Of a DNA stretch of 64,000 nt, positions 21,209 through 32,268 are shown piece by piece (the stretch's first letter is position 1; the number at the start of each line of letters is the position of its first letter). The stretch is from NCBI RefSeq assembly GCF_026319305.1, contig NZ_JAPDMV010000013.1:1-64000 (forward strand). The letters are read 5' to 3'. A program made the translations under genes and the position numbers. The notes under the pieces are model-generated. The model saw only the letters and a program-made list of their open reading frames with translations, was not told the DNA's origin and made no database searches. The stretch is from Methylophaga sp. OBS4. Lineage in GTDB: Bacteria; Pseudomonadota; Gammaproteobacteria; Nitrosococcales; Methylophagaceae.

Positions 21209-22033
21209 CTATTTCCCCAATTCGGAACGCATGTTTTTCAAATAAGGACCAAAGCCGTGGTCACCCAGCCAGTATTGGACCAGATTGGTGACACCGGTGC
21301 TGGTTAGGGTCGCACCTGACAAACCGTCGACTTTATGTTCGGCGTCTTTGGTGCCGGGACCGACATGACCGCGAATCACCCGGATTTCCGTATTGCCGTT
21401 TTCATCGAAGACTTTTTTACCCTGCCATTGCTGACGCCATTTCGGATTATCAACCTCACCGCCGAGGCCGGGTGTTTCGGCATGTTCATAGAAACGCAGG
21501 CCGCGGATGGTATTAAAGTCACCTTCCAGCGACATGAAGCCATACAGGGTCGACCACAGACCGTAGCCATGCAGCGGCAACACAACCTGTTTGATGGTGT
21601 CACCTTCCTTGAGCAGATAAACCGGCACCAGTTTGGCGCGGCTGCCGATACCGGCAATATCCTCTTTGCCACTCAGTTTGACGTTCATTTTCGGATCGGA
21701 GGCTGCTTTACGCTGGTCGTAACTGACCGGATCAATATCGGATACCGCATATTGTCCGGCATCCAGATCGACAAGGCGGACTTCAAACTGACTGAACAGC
21801 TCATCAAGACTTCCTGCTTCATCAGACAGGCCACTGACAGCCAGAATATTCTTTTTGATATCGTTTTTCTTATTGCTTTGCTGCATCGGTTTTAACGACA
21901 CGGCGGCAGTGGATACCAGAATTGAACAGACCAGACACAACAGAATGGCGATGAACAGGGTTTTCTTCGGATTATCATTGGGCAAGCTCATGAGCTTACC
22001 GAGAAATCCTCTAGGTGGAGTAGTCTCTGCCAT
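21209..22033 (-). CDS. nqrC: Na+-NQR subunit C (covalent FMN)
   Basis: A 274-aa subunit with one N-terminal membrane anchor (about 24-46, TLFIAILLCLVCSILVSTAA) and a large periplasmic FMN domain. The flavinylation motif is present near residue 243: VDGLSGATLTSTGV, in which Thr of SGAT receives FMN from ApbE by a phosphoester bond. GLWSTLYGFM and ETPGLGGEV are further family motifs. It starts 4 bp after nqrB. Confidence 0.95.
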   Translation of the reverse strand: MAETTPPRGFLGKLMSLPNDNPKKTLFIAILLCLVCSILVSTAAVSLKPMQQSNKKNDIKKNILAVSGLSDEAGSLDELFSQFEVRLVDLDAGQYAVSDIDPVSYDQRKAASDPKMNVKLSGKEDIAGIGSRAKLVPVYLLKEGDTIKQVVLPLHGYGLWSTLYGFMSLEGDFNTIRGLRFYEHAETPGLGGEVDNPKWRQQWQGKKVFDENGNTEIRVIRGHVGPGTKDAEHKVDGLSGATLTSTGVTNLVQYWLGDHGFGPYLKNMRSELGK

Positions 22034-22037
22034 GTGA

Positions 22038-23246
22038 TTAACTTCGCTTTAATCTTCGTTTAACGTTGGCCTGCACCACAAAGTAGTCGATGAGTGGTGC
22101 AAAAATATTGCCGAACAGGATGGCAAGCATGATGCCTTCCGGAAAGGCCGGGTTGATCACCCGAATCAGTACCGCCATAAAGCCAATCAGAAAACCGTAA
22201 ATCCAGCGGCCTTTATCGGTCATCGCCGCCGACACGGGATCGGTCGCCATAAACACCATACCAAAAGCAATGCCGCCAATCGTCAAATGCCAGTACCAGG
22301 GCATGGCAAACATCGGGTTGGTATCACTGCCAATCAGGTTGAACAGCAAAGTAGTGAAAATCATGCCGAACAATACCCCGAAAATAATCCGGAAATTGGC
22401 CACCCGGGTGTATATAAGGAACGCAGCGCCTATCATAATCGCCAACGTTGAGGTTTCACCCAAGGAACCCGGCATTATGCCGAAGAAAGTCTGTGACCAG
22501 GTATAACCGGCTTCTTTGATCGCTTCGACGCCGCCTGAAGCAGCCAGAGCCAGCGGCGTTGCACCGGTATAACCATCTACCGCAGTCCAGATTGCATCGC
22601 CGGACATCGCTGCCGGGTAGGCAAAGTAGAGGAAAGCACGGCCGGTCAACGCCGGGTTAAGGAAGTTTTTACCGGTGCCGCCAAACACTTCTTTACCTAT
22701 CACCACACCGAAGATGATGCCGAGAGCCACCATCCATAATGGCGTTGAGGGGGGCAGGGTCAAGGTGTAAAGCATGGAACTGACCAGAAAGCCTTCATTG
22801 ACTTCATGGTTACGCACCGCAGCAAAGATGACTTCGAAAATGCCGCCGGCTACCAGTGTGGTGATATACATGGGCAGAAAATAAAGCAGCCCGTGTAACA
22901 TATTGGCAATCATACTGTCAGGATCAAAACCGATCCCTAAAGTCGCCATCAGCCAGCCACGCCAGCCTTCAACGGTCGTCATGCCCAACTGTTCCATAGC
23001 AGTGTTCGCCTGTAAGCCGGTATTCCACAGCATCAGCAACAATACCGGGAAGGTGGCGACAACTACGTAACTCATCACCCGTTTCAGATCGATGGCGTCA
23101 CGTACATGCGGCGAACCCCGGGTTACATCAGCGGGGGTATAGATGAAGGTGTCTACCATTTCATAGAGGGCGAAATACTTCTCGTAAGGACCGCCTTTCT
23201 GAAATTGCGGTTCAATCCGATCAAGGAAACGTCTTAAACGCGCCAT
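22038..23246 (-). CDS. nqrB: Na+-NQR subunit B
   Basis: A 402-aa subunit with about ten transmembrane helices, which carries covalent FMN and riboflavin and forms much of the sodium channel and quinone site. The flavinylation site is [16 protein letters not shown] near residue 235, with the Thr in [19 protein letters not shown] and the glycine-rich [17 protein letters not shown] are family motifs. It begins 2 bp after nqrA. N-terminal text [19 protein letters not shown] matches the usual start. Confidence 0.95.
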   Translation of the reverse strand: MARLRRFLDRIEPQFQKGGPYEKYFALYEMVDTFIYTPADVTRGSPHVRDAIDLKRVMSYVVVATFPVLLLMLWNTGLQANTAMEQLGMTTVEGWRGWLMATLGIGFDPDSMIANMLHGLLYFLPMYITTLVAGGIFEVIFAAVRNHEVNEGFLVSSMLYTLTLPPSTPLWMVALGIIFGVVIGKEVFGGTGKNFLNPALTGRAFLYFAYPAAMSGDAIWTAVDGYTGATPLALAASGGVEAIKEAGYTWSQTFFGIMPGSLGETSTLAIMIGAAFLIYTRVANFRIIFGVLFGMIFTTLLFNLIGSDTNPMFAMPWYWHLTIGGIAFGMVFMATDPVSAAMTDKGRWIYGFLIGFMAVLIRVINPAFPEGIMLAILFGNIFAPLIDYFVVQANVKRRLKRS

Positions 23247-23248
23247 GA

Positions 23249-24631
<1,383 letters not shown>

Positions 24632-24719
24632 CTATCTGAGTTTCGTTGAATTATCAGCCCATCATTATAAGTACTGTCAGGAGGGATGGGAAGTGTAAAA
24701 AGCAGATAAATTGAGGTTT

Positions 24720-25889
24720 TTAGCCTGCATTCGCTAAATGGCGATCATCTTCCTTCAACCAGATGAGCCCCACGGCAAAAGCGATCACACTGGCAAAGGC
24801 AGCGAGAAGGTAGGTCCACATCGGTCCCGGCGTTAGCCATAAATAACCGCTTACCAGACTGCCCAGCGCACCACCGGCACCAAAGCTGACGCTGCTGTAC
24901 AAGGCTTGTCCGCGGCCTTGGGTGCTACCGGTAAAGTGGCGATGTACCCAGGCAATGGCTGCAGCGTGATAAGTGCCGTAGCTGGCAGCATGTAACAGCT
25001 GCGCAAAAGTCAGAATCGGCAGGTTTTGCGGAAACAGGGCGATGAGCAACCAGCGCAGACCACTGAACAATAAACTGGCCAGCAACACATAGCGCAGCCC
25101 AAATTTTGGCAACCAGCGATGCATGAACAGAAAAATAATGACTTCGGCGAACACGCCCAGCGCCCATAATTGACCAATCAACCCGCGGCTATAACCGTGC
25201 TGCTCCAGATAGATGGTGTAGAAGGTGTAATAAGGCCCGTGACTGGCCTGGGTCAGAAAACAAATCACTAGAAAGGCAATCACGGCGGGACGTTTTAACA
25301 GCGATTTTAATGATACATGCCCCAGGCTGAGGTGATGTGAGGCGGATTCCGGTACCATCAGGCTCACCAGCCAGATCCCCACCGTGCTGAGTAACAGCGC
25401 CACCGGCACAATGATGGGATCAAATATTTCCAGCAACCAGCCCAGCACCATTACGATGATGATAAAACCCACCGAACCCCAGAGGCGGACCTTGCTATAG
25501 TGGTGGCTGTGATCACCGAGATGCTGCAAGGTGGTGACTTCAAACTGCGGCAGGGAGGCATTCCAGAAAAAGCTGAATAGCAGCAGGGTGCCGGCAACCC
25601 ACAGATAGCTCTGATTGAAAAATATCGCAGCAAAAGTCATCGTGGCAGCAAAACTGGCAAAGCGCACAATGCGCATGCGATGACCTTTATGATCGGCTAT
25701 CCAGCCCCAGATATTGGGTGCGATAATACGTGAAGCCAGCAATATTGCTGTTAATTCGCCGATTTGGCCGGCTGAGAAGCCTTCCCATTGCAGGTAGAGG
25801 CTCCAGTAGGGAACCAGAACGCCCAGGCAGGCAAAGTAGAAAAAATAAAAACCGGATAAACGCCAGTAAGGGAGTTGGGATAAAGGCAC
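24720..25889 (-). CDS. MFS transporter, PPP/HcaT-like family
   Basis: A 389-aa inner-membrane permease with twelve hydrophobic segments. The N-terminal WRLSGFYFFYFACLGVLVPYWSLYL and the motif GWIADHKGHRMRIVR between helices 2 and 3 match the phenylpropionate permease-like (MFS_1_like) group. The substrate cannot be inferred: no catabolic gene is adjacent. It ends 121 bp from the nqrA start and begins 11 bp after the aroC stop, so it may be co-transcribed with aroC. Confidence 0.8.
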   Translation of the reverse strand: MPLSQLPYWRLSGFYFFYFACLGVLVPYWSLYLQWEGFSAGQIGELTAILLASRIIAPNIWGWIADHKGHRMRIVRFASFAATMTFAAIFFNQSYLWVAGTLLLFSFFWNASLPQFEVTTLQHLGDHSHHYSKVRLWGSVGFIIIVMVLGWLLEIFDPIIVPVALLLSTVGIWLVSLMVPESASHHLSLGHVSLKSLLKRPAVIAFLVICFLTQASHGPYYTFYTIYLEQHGYSRGLIGQLWALGVFAEVIIFLFMHRWLPKFGLRYVLLASLLFSGLRWLLIALFPQNLPILTFAQLLHAASYGTYHAAAIAWVHRHFTGSTQGRGQALYSSVSFGAGGALGSLVSGYLWLTPGPMWTYLLAAFASVIAFAVGLIWLKEDDRHLANAG

Positions 25890-25900
25890 GCAACTAAAAC

Positions 25901-26992
25901 TTAGGCTTGCGCCGGGATAATAGGCGTATCCGTTGTCACATCCATATTCTGGGCGCGATGTCTCAGCGCATGATCCATCAGCACCAAAGCCAGCATGGCT
26001 TCGGCAATCGGGGTGGCGCGAATGCCGACGCAGGGATCATGACGGCCTTTGGTTACCACTTCAACCGGTTCACCGTGCGTATTGATGCTGCGGCCAGGAA
26101 TGCTCAGGCTGGAGGTGGGTTTCAATGCCATGCTGACCAGAATATCCTGACCGCTGGAAATGCCCCCGAGAATGCCGCCTGCGTTGTTGCTGAGAAAACC
26201 TTGCGGGGTTATTTCATCGCGATGTTCAGTGCCTTTCTGGGTCACTGAATCAAAACCGGCGCCGATTTCCACGCCTTTCACTGCATTGATGCTCATCATC
26301 GCATGAGCAATTTCGGCATCGAGGCGATCGAAAATCGGTTCGCCCAGACCGGGAGGCACATTGCGGGCGATAACATTAACCCGGGCACCGATTGAGTCGC
26401 CTTTTAATGCCTTCATGTAATCTTCGAGCTGCTGTTCTTTGTCCGGGTCAGGGCAGAAGAAGGCACTGCTTTCCAGATGGGCCCAGTCGAATTTTTCTGT
26501 TTTGACCGGACCGAGCTGTGCCAGATAACCCTGAATTTCAATGCCGTAGCGCTGGCGCAGATACTTCTTGGCAATGCCTCCGGCAGCAACCCGCATCGCG
26601 GTTTCACGCGCAGACGAGCGTCCGCCGCCACGATAATCGCGGAAGCCGTATTTCTGATGATAGGTGTAGTCCGCATGGGCCGGGCGGAACTGATGCATGA
26701 TATTGCCGTAATCCTTGGAGCGTTGATCGGTGTTCTCGATCAGCATGCCGATAGGGGTGCCGGTGGTTTTGCCCTCAAATACGCCGGACAGAATTCTGAC
26801 CTGATCAGCTTCGCGGCGCTGTGTTTCAAAGCGTGTTTTACCGGGTTTGCGCCGATCCAAATCATGTTGCAGATCGGCTTCGCTCAATTCCAGACCGGGA
26901 GGACAGCCGTCAACGATGCAACCCAGCGCGGGGCCGTGACTTTCACCAAAAGTCGTGACGGTGAAAAGTTTTCCAAAACTATTGCCTGACAT
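25901..26992 (-). CDS. aroC: Chorismate synthase
   Basis: A 363-aa enzyme of the shikimate pathway that converts EPSP to chorismate using reduced FMN. Signatures in order are [18 protein letters not shown] (residues about 17-34), RPGHADYTY-like text ([29 protein letters not shown] near 105-132) and the C-terminal [18 protein letters not shown]. The length is normal for the long proteobacterial form. It lies 27 bp after mgtE on the same strand and 11 bp before the MFS gene. Confidence 0.95.
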   Translation of the reverse strand: MSGNSFGKLFTVTTFGESHGPALGCIVDGCPPGLELSEADLQHDLDRRKPGKTRFETQRREADQVRILSGVFEGKTTGTPIGMLIENTDQRSKDYGNIMHQFRPAHADYTYHQKYGFRDYRGGGRSSARETAMRVAAGGIAKKYLRQRYGIEIQGYLAQLGPVKTEKFDWAHLESSAFFCPDPDKEQQLEDYMKALKGDSIGARVNVIARNVPPGLGEPIFDRLDAEIAHAMMSINAVKGVEIGAGFDSVTQKGTEHRDEITPQGFLSNNAGGILGGISSGQDILVSMALKPTSSLSIPGRSINTHGEPVEVVTKGRHDPCVGIRATPIAEAMLALVLMDHALRHRAQNMDVTTDTPIIPAQA

Positions 26993-27019
26993 GGTCTGTA
27001 ATTTCCGGTTAAAAATGAA

Positions 27020-28378
27020 TTAAACAATAAACAGCTTAGCAAATCCGAGAAAGGCCATGAATCCGACCACATCGGTGACCGTGGTCAACAACACACTGCC
27101 CGATAAAGCAGGGTCAATGCCAACCCGCTTTAAAGCCAGCGGAATGGTGACACCTGCCAATGCCGCGGCTATCAGGTTAATAATGATGGCGGTGCCAATC
27201 AGCATTCCCAGAGACACATCATTAAACCAGATCACGGTTACAACCGCGATGGCAATGGCCCAGATCACGCCATTGCTGGCACCTACTGCCAACTCTTTGC
27301 GTAACAGCCAGCGCTGGTTTTTGTCACTAAGCTGGCCCAGCGCCATCGAACGAATAACCAACGTTAAAGTCTGGCTACCGGCAATGCCGCCCATGCTGGC
27401 GACAATCGGCATCAAAACAGCCAATGCGACCTGTTTTTGAATCGTGGTATCAAACAGGCCGATGACCCAGGACGCTAGAAAAGCGGTGATGAGGTTAACC
27501 CCGAGCCAGACCGAGCGGCGATGGATACTACGCATGACTGGTGCAAAGGTGTCTTCATCTTCGCCCAGACCGGCCATGCTCAGCATGGAATGCTCGGCTT
27601 CATCACGGATAACGTCGACCACGTCATCGATAGTAATACGACCGAGCAGGCGTTGGTCTTTATCGATGACCGGAGCCGATATCAGATCGTGTTTTTCAAA
27701 GCGACGTGCAACATCGCGGTCGGACATATTCGCCGGAATCGGTTCGACCTGATGCGACATCACCTCACTGACCAGCAGCGAACGGCTGCGGCTGACAACC
27801 TGTGACAGACGTAAGGTACCGAGGTAATGATCATCGTGATCGACGACATACAAGCTGTCGGTATTTTCCGGCAGCTCACCGAGCATACGCAGATAACGCA
27901 ACACCACCTCAAGGGTAATATCGGTGCGTACGGTGGTTACGTCGGTGTTCATCAGGCCACCGGCGGTATCTTCTTCGAATGCGAGTACCGCTTCTACCCG
28001 GCGACGGTGCTGGATATCCATGGCACGCAGTACTTCGTGCACGATATGATCCGGCAAATCCTGCAGAATATCGGCGACGTCGTCCGCATCCAGATCTTCG
28101 GTGGCGTTGATCAGATCGGCCGTGTCCATGTCCGTCATCAGATCGGTACGGACTTCCTCACCGATATAAGACAGTACTTCACCGCGTAGATCGGGGTTGA
28201 TCAGCGGCCAGCAGATTTTACGTTCGTTGGGGGGTAAAGATTCCAGCAGGTGAGCTGTTTCCGCCGGATGCAGCCCCGCCAACAAGCGCCGCATTCTGAC
28301 AAAGCGGCCGCTTTGCAGGGCATCGGCGAGTGTAGCAATAGAATGATTGAGGGCGTGATCTTGGTCCAGCTCTGACAT
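27020..28378 (-). CDS. mgtE: Magnesium transporter MgtE
   Basis: A 452-aa magnesium channel. It has the N-terminal superhelical domain (about 20-130), a CBS pair (about 135-260, with VSEVMSHQVEPIPANMSDRD and LGRITIDDVVDVIRDE), the plug helix, and five transmembrane helices at 285-450 that include the pore motif MPIVASMGGIAGSQTL. The acidic stretch ending the CBS region is the magnesium sensor in the family. The start fits the usual length. I see no M-box or other magnesium riboswitch in the short upstream region. Confidence 0.93.
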   Translation of the reverse strand: MSELDQDHALNHSIATLADALQSGRFVRMRRLLAGLHPAETAHLLESLPPNERKICWPLINPDLRGEVLSYIGEEVRTDLMTDMDTADLINATEDLDADDVADILQDLPDHIVHEVLRAMDIQHRRRVEAVLAFEEDTAGGLMNTDVTTVRTDITLEVVLRYLRMLGELPENTDSLYVVDHDDHYLGTLRLSQVVSRSRSLLVSEVMSHQVEPIPANMSDRDVARRFEKHDLISAPVIDKDQRLLGRITIDDVVDVIRDEAEHSMLSMAGLGEDEDTFAPVMRSIHRRSVWLGVNLITAFLASWVIGLFDTTIQKQVALAVLMPIVASMGGIAGSQTLTLVIRSMALGQLSDKNQRWLLRKELAVGASNGVIWAIAIAVVTVIWFNDVSLGMLIGTAIIINLIAAALAGVTIPLALKRVGIDPALSGSVLLTTVTDVVGFMAFLGFAKLFIV

Positions 28379-28473
28379 ATCCTGGTCTCAACGGCGGCGT
28401 TTTTCGGAAGCTTGGCTTTCGGGGCGCTATTTTAGCCTGCTTGCCCTCCGCTGAATAGCGCAAATCTTGCAGC

Positions 28474-28739
28474 TATACCCGCGATATCTGGAAATGCGTG
28501 TATCAGAGTCTAGGCAAACAGTCAGAACGAGGCACAGCCTGCAGCGAATGGACTTTCCCTAGGCAAAGGCTGTAACGCCATGTTGGCTGTTTACATGGGC
28601 TCTTACAGGGCGAGACGATAAGCTGTCTTCTTCCTTGCCATAACATCTTGCAAGAGAATAGCTATTCCGGCGATGTTATGCCGTGAATAGGGCAGCTTCT
28701 TGTCCCGCTGATCGTGCATTTCCAGGTATCACGGGTATA
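28474..28739. repeat. 266-bp element with 24-bp terminal inverted repeats
   Basis: The ends are TATACCCGCGATATCTGGAA plus ATGC (28474-28497) and its reverse complement with two differences (28716-28739). The right end abuts the ptsI stop codon at 28740. Inside are a second inverted repeat, CATAACATC (28639-28647) with GATGTTATG (28672-28680), enclosing the palindrome GAATAGCTATTC, and two copies of CTAGGCAAA (28510-28518, 28559-28567). There is no open frame of note. A further copy of the end sequence lies at 36015-36038. It looks like a small non-autonomous mobile element or a structured 3' region. It fills the 361-bp gap between mgtE and ptsI. Confidence 0.7.
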
Positions 28740-30488
28740 TCAGTGATCAGGGCCGTTGATTTGCTCCAGAAGCATGTCGACCTCCAGCGGATCGGTGGAA
28801 TCCATGATTTCCAGTGTGTTGACCGGCAATTGACTCAGATTGGTTTCATTGATCACCTGTTTGATTTCCAGCAAGGCATTGGGATGCATACTGAAGTTTT
28901 CCAAGCCCAAAGCCAGTAACAGGCGGGTGTAACGCGGATCGCCGGCCATTTCACCACACATCGATACCTCGATATTGTGTTTTTTGCCAGCTTGTAAAGT
29001 CATGTTGATCAGGCGTAAGACGGCAGGATGAAGCGGATCGTAGAGATAGTTCACTTGATCATCGAGACGGTCGATAGCCAAAGTGTACTGAATCAGGTCG
29101 TTGGTACCGATGGAGAGAAAATCAACATGGCGTGCAAACATTTCAGCACAGACGGCACTGGCAGGAATTTCAATCATGGCGCCTATTTCAATATGCCGAT
29201 CATATTCCAGGTTTTCCTTGTCCAGCTCATGTTTGCAGTGTTCCAGCAGGTTCCGTGCCTGCATAAGTTCGTGCATGGTGGAAATCATCGGGAACATGAT
29301 TTTGATTTTGCCGAAGGCCGATGCCCGCAGAATGGCGCGCAGCTGGGTACGGAACATATTGGGCTGATTCAGGCACAGTCTGATAGCCCGCAACCCCAGA
29401 GCCGGATTGGTGACAACCGCCTGGCTTAGATGACGGCCACCATCGACGGTTTTATCGGCGCCCAGATCAAAAGTACGAATCGTGACCGGTTGATTGTTCA
29501 TGCCTTCGACCACGTCACGGTAGGCCGCCAGCTGCTCTTCCTCTTCAGGGGGGGCGAGCCGGTTCATGTAGAGAAATTCGGTCCGGTACAGGCCAATACC
29601 CTGGGCACCGGCACTGGTAATCGTGGTGATATCATCCGGCAGTTCGGCGTTCGCGAGCAGGGTGATGGATTTGCCGTCACGTGTTTTGGTCGGTTGTGAT
29701 TTATAGCGGCCCAGTGATGAAATATGTTCACGGAAAGCAACCAGCTTTCTTTCATATTCATCGTGAGTTTGTTCGTCAGCGCCGGCAATCAGAATGCCGG
29801 TTTCGCCATCCACGATCAGCGGTTCGTTGTCCTGAATATAACGCCGCACCGATTCGACACCGACGATAGCCGGTATCCCCAGGCTACGGGCAAGGATCGT
29901 GGTATGTGAGGTCGCGCCCCCGTGCTCGGTGACAAAAGCAGCGATACCCTGATGCTGCATCAATACCGTGTCTGCCGGGGTCAGATCTTCAGCGATAATG
30001 ACATGGCCTTTGAGACGACCATCGGGAATTTCATGCTCAGCGACTTCCTGATCGGTCAGAATGCGGTGAATACGATTCACCACATGATCCACATCATCAC
30101 GCCGTGTGCGCAGATAAGGATCATCCATCTCGTTGAACACATTGATCAAGGCATCACGCTGTAATTGCAACGCCCACTCGGCATTACAGCGGCGCTGGCG
30201 GATCATGTCGACCGGAATTTTGCTCAATGACGAGTCATTGAGCATCAACAGATGGGTGTCGATAAACGATGTAACGTCGGTAGGGGCGTTGGCCGGAATA
30301 TGATTACGGATGGCTTTGAGTTGCTGTTTGGCCAAGTCGATTGCATCCAGCAAACGTTCGACTTCCTGTTCGATGGCAAAAGCCGGGATCAGGTATTCGC
30401 GAACATCAGGCTGGTTGTGAAAGAGGATATGTGCCCGACCGATGGCAATGCCTCGGGAGACACCGATACCCTGCAATTCAAGTGTCAT
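28740..30488 (-). CDS. ptsI: Phosphoenolpyruvate-protein phosphotransferase (PTS enzyme I)
   Basis: Enzyme I, 582 aa, transfers phosphate from PEP to HPr. The phosphohistidine is His195 in GGATSHTTILARS. The PEP-binding barrel follows, with GLYRTEFLYMNR near 300 and MFSIGTNDLIQYTLA-like text (DFLSIGTNDLIQYTLAIDRL) near 455, and the catalytic Cys in VSMCGEMAGDP near 500. There is no N-terminal GAF domain, so it is EI rather than PtsP (EI-Ntr). The start overlaps the HPr stop by 4 bp. No sugar-specific EIIBC is present, so a regulatory role is likely. Confidence 0.92.
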   Translation of the reverse strand: MTLELQGIGVSRGIAIGRAHILFHNQPDVREYLIPAFAIEQEVERLLDAIDLAKQQLKAIRNHIPANAPTDVTSFIDTHLLMLNDSSLSKIPVDMIRQRRCNAEWALQLQRDALINVFNEMDDPYLRTRRDDVDHVVNRIHRILTDQEVAEHEIPDGRLKGHVIIAEDLTPADTVLMQHQGIAAFVTEHGGATSHTTILARSLGIPAIVGVESVRRYIQDNEPLIVDGETGILIAGADEQTHDEYERKLVAFREHISSLGRYKSQPTKTRDGKSITLLANAELPDDITTITSAGAQGIGLYRTEFLYMNRLAPPEEEEQLAAYRDVVEGMNNQPVTIRTFDLGADKTVDGGRHLSQAVVTNPALGLRAIRLCLNQPNMFRTQLRAILRASAFGKIKIMFPMISTMHELMQARNLLEHCKHELDKENLEYDRHIEIGAMIEIPASAVCAEMFARHVDFLSIGTNDLIQYTLAIDRLDDQVNYLYDPLHPAVLRLINMTLQAGKKHNIEVSMCGEMAGDPRYTRLLLALGLENFSMHPNALLEIKQVINETNLSQLPVNTLEIMDSTDPLEVDMLLEQINGPDH

Positions 30489-30754
30489 TCGCCTTCTCCG
30501 AAATAATCATTAATCAAGCGTTCTATAGCTTGTAAAGCTTCATCGGCCTCGTTGCCGATGGCATTTACGGTAATTTGAGAGCCTTTGGCTGCGGCCAGCA
30601 TCATCATACCCATAATACTCTTGCCATTTACCGTCCGGCCATCACGTGACACTTTTATATCGGCATCAAAAGCGGAGGCCGTGGTAACAAATTTGGCTGC
30701 CGCACGTGCATGCAGGCCTAATTTATTAATTATGGTGTAGGTTTGCTCCATCAT
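30485..30754 (-). CDS. ptsH: HPr-family phosphocarrier protein
   Basis: An 89-aa phosphocarrier. His15 in NKLGLHARAAAKF accepts phosphate from EI; Ser46 in GKSIMGMMMLAA is the site for HPr kinase. Both residues are at canonical positions, so the protein can be controlled by the HprK-like kinase encoded 500 bp upstream. It overlaps the EIIA-Man type gene upstream and ptsI downstream, each by an ATGA junction, which gives three translationally coupled genes. Confidence 0.92.
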   Translation of the reverse strand: MMEQTYTIINKLGLHARAAAKFVTTASAFDADIKVSRDGRTVNGKSIMGMMMLAAAKGSQITVNAIGNEADEALQAIERLINDYFGEGE

Positions 30755-31158
30755 GTTCTGGTATACCCTGAATGATGGCAGCGTACGACGCCTTCCTGGC
30801 CGCCGCTGATGGCTTTATGTTCGAGTTCATCCAAATCAAGTGCCGGATAATTCAGCACTCTGATCAACATGGGCAGGTTCAGACCCGATACCACTCTGAT
30901 ATCTTCACGATCCGATACGGCACAGGCAATATTGCTGGGCGTTGAGCCGAACATATCGGTCAGGATCAGAATGCCGTGACCTTGATCCAGTCCTTTCAGA
31001 TCTTCATCCAGCATGGCGCGGATGGCCTCTGGACTGTCCATGGCCTCGATAGACAAGACTTTTGTTGGCAATGGACAACAAGACAGCATCTGTTTGGCTG
31101 TATTGATTAGCTCAGTGCCAATATTGTTGTGTGATACGAGTAAAATGCCTACGGTCAT
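30751..31158 (-). CDS. PTS EIIA component, mannose (ManX/EIIA-Man) family
   Basis: A 135-aa single-domain EIIA of the mannose family. The phosphohistidine is His10 in GILLVSHNNIG, and LILTDMFGSTPSNIA near residue 65 is the family hallmark. No EIIB, EIIC or EIID follows, so it ends the phosphorelay EI-HPr-EIIA as a regulatory output, as seen in several alpha-, beta- and gammaproteobacteria. It is a different subfamily from DhaM, whose equivalent motif is DMGSA. The coupled arrangement with HPr and EI supports function together. Confidence 0.88.
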   Translation of the reverse strand: MTVGILLVSHNNIGTELINTAKQMLSCCPLPTKVLSIEAMDSPEAIRAMLDEDLKGLDQGHGILILTDMFGSTPSNIACAVSDREDIRVVSGLNLPMLIRVLNYPALDLDELEHKAISGGQEGVVRCHHSGYTRT

Positions 31159-31271
31159 CTCTGCTCTCTGTAAAAACAGCCGACGCTCAATGAAAGAATA
31201 AGGCCAGCGTCAGCCATATGACGGCTTTGAATGTAATGGATATCCCGGGTGTAATCAAATTTGTTTCGGTA

Positions 31272-31790
31272 TTATTGTTGCATCAATTGCTGCTGACGGC
31301 GCTTTATTTCGGCTTCACCATCAAGCTGTTGAGCATGCATTTTGAGCCAGGTTTGCAGCCGATTGGCCAGAGTCGCCGGATTATGAATTGACAGATAAAG
31401 TAAGGGAACAGGGTGTCCTAATATCCGGCTGCTGCTGATATTGGCTGTGAGGGCGTGGTTTGTAACAGGTACCTCAGTCAGTTCAAGCAGCAGATCAAGC
31501 TGACAGCGAGTTTGCCATACCTGTTTTCCGAGTACGTTGTTGACATCTATCAAGCCCAGTTCACGACTGTGTAACAGGCCTTTCAGCATGTCCGGACATG
31601 CTGCTATCAACCGGCTATTTTCCACTGACAGTTCTACCACATCGTCAGCCACCAGCTGATGTCCCTGACAAATCAATTCAAGAGCCAGACTGCTTTTACC
31701 GATACCGGCTTTGCCGCTGATTAACACACCTTTGCCGTCGATACAGACCATAACACCGTGACGGGACTGTGTTTGCCGGGAAAAGGACAT
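31272..31790 (-). CDS. hprK: HPr kinase/phosphorylase, catalytic domain only
   Basis: A 172-aa protein holding only the C-terminal kinase domain of HprK; the usual N-terminal domain of about 130 residues is absent, as in the short alphaproteobacterial forms. The Walker A motif is SGKAGIGKSSLALEL (about 26-40), followed by LVADDVVELS and the HprK signature region SRELGLIDVNNVLG. It would phosphorylate Ser46 of the HPr encoded downstream. It starts 3 bp after ptsN. A 113-bp gap without a gene separates it from the EIIA-Man gene. Confidence 0.85.
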   Translation of the reverse strand: MSFSRQTQSRHGVMVCIDGKGVLISGKAGIGKSSLALELICQGHQLVADDVVELSVENSRLIAACPDMLKGLLHSRELGLIDVNNVLGKQVWQTRCQLDLLLELTEVPVTNHALTANISSSRILGHPVPLLYLSIHNPATLANRLQTWLKMHAQQLDGEAEIKRRQQQLMQQ

Positions 31791-31793
31791 GAT

Positions 31794-32252
31794 TTAATCG
31801 TCGATAGCGAGCAGTAATTCGAATATTTCTTCGGCGCTGTTGGCCGAGCGGATTTTCTGACAGATATCAGCATCGCGAAACAAGGTCACCAGCCGTGACA
31901 GATGTTCAAGATGATGAGTGTTATCATCTTCCGGAACCAGCAAACCAAAGGCGATATCAATCGGCTGGTTGTCGAGAGACTCGAACTCTACCGGTGTTTC
32001 CATGGTGAGCATGGCTGCCACGGTATGAGGGATACCCGGGATTCGGGCGTGGGGAATCGCCACGCCCTTACCCAGTCCGGTACTGCCGAGGCGTTCGCGC
32101 TCGAGCAGTACCTGGAAGATTGTCTCTGCTGTTGTCGCGGTCGTGTTGGCAGCGAGTTTTTGGCTCAGGTTTTCCAACACCTTTTTTTTGCTGGACGCCG
32201 AATCATGAAAACTAATGCTGTCAGCATTGACCAGAAGCGCGGCAATAAGCAT
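31794..32252 (-). CDS. ptsN: PTS IIA-like nitrogen regulatory protein PtsN
   Basis: EIIA-Ntr, 152 aa. The phosphohistidine is His68 in GKGVAIPHARIPG, preceded by the family region ERERLGSTGLGKG. The protein regulates potassium transport, nitrogen and envelope responses in proteobacteria. The classical rpoN-hpf-ptsN order is kept here, 16 bp after hpf. Its partner EI-Ntr (PtsP) is not in the window; the ordinary EI may serve it. Confidence 0.92.
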   Translation of the reverse strand: MLIAALLVNADSISFHDSASSKKKVLENLSQKLAANTTATTAETIFQVLLERERLGSTGLGKGVAIPHARIPGIPHTVAAMLTMETPVEFESLDNQPIDIAFGLLVPEDDNTHHLEHLSRLVTLFRDADICQKIRSANSAEEIFELLLAIDD

Positions 32253-32268
32253 AGATAGTCCCGTTTGC

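Noticed and set aside
30751-31158. EIIA-Man type protein as DhaM of the dihydroxyacetone kinase
   Set aside because: It has the LTDMFGSTPSN hallmark of EIIA-Man regulators, not the DMGSA pattern of DhaM, and is coupled to HPr and EI 22 kb from dhaK.
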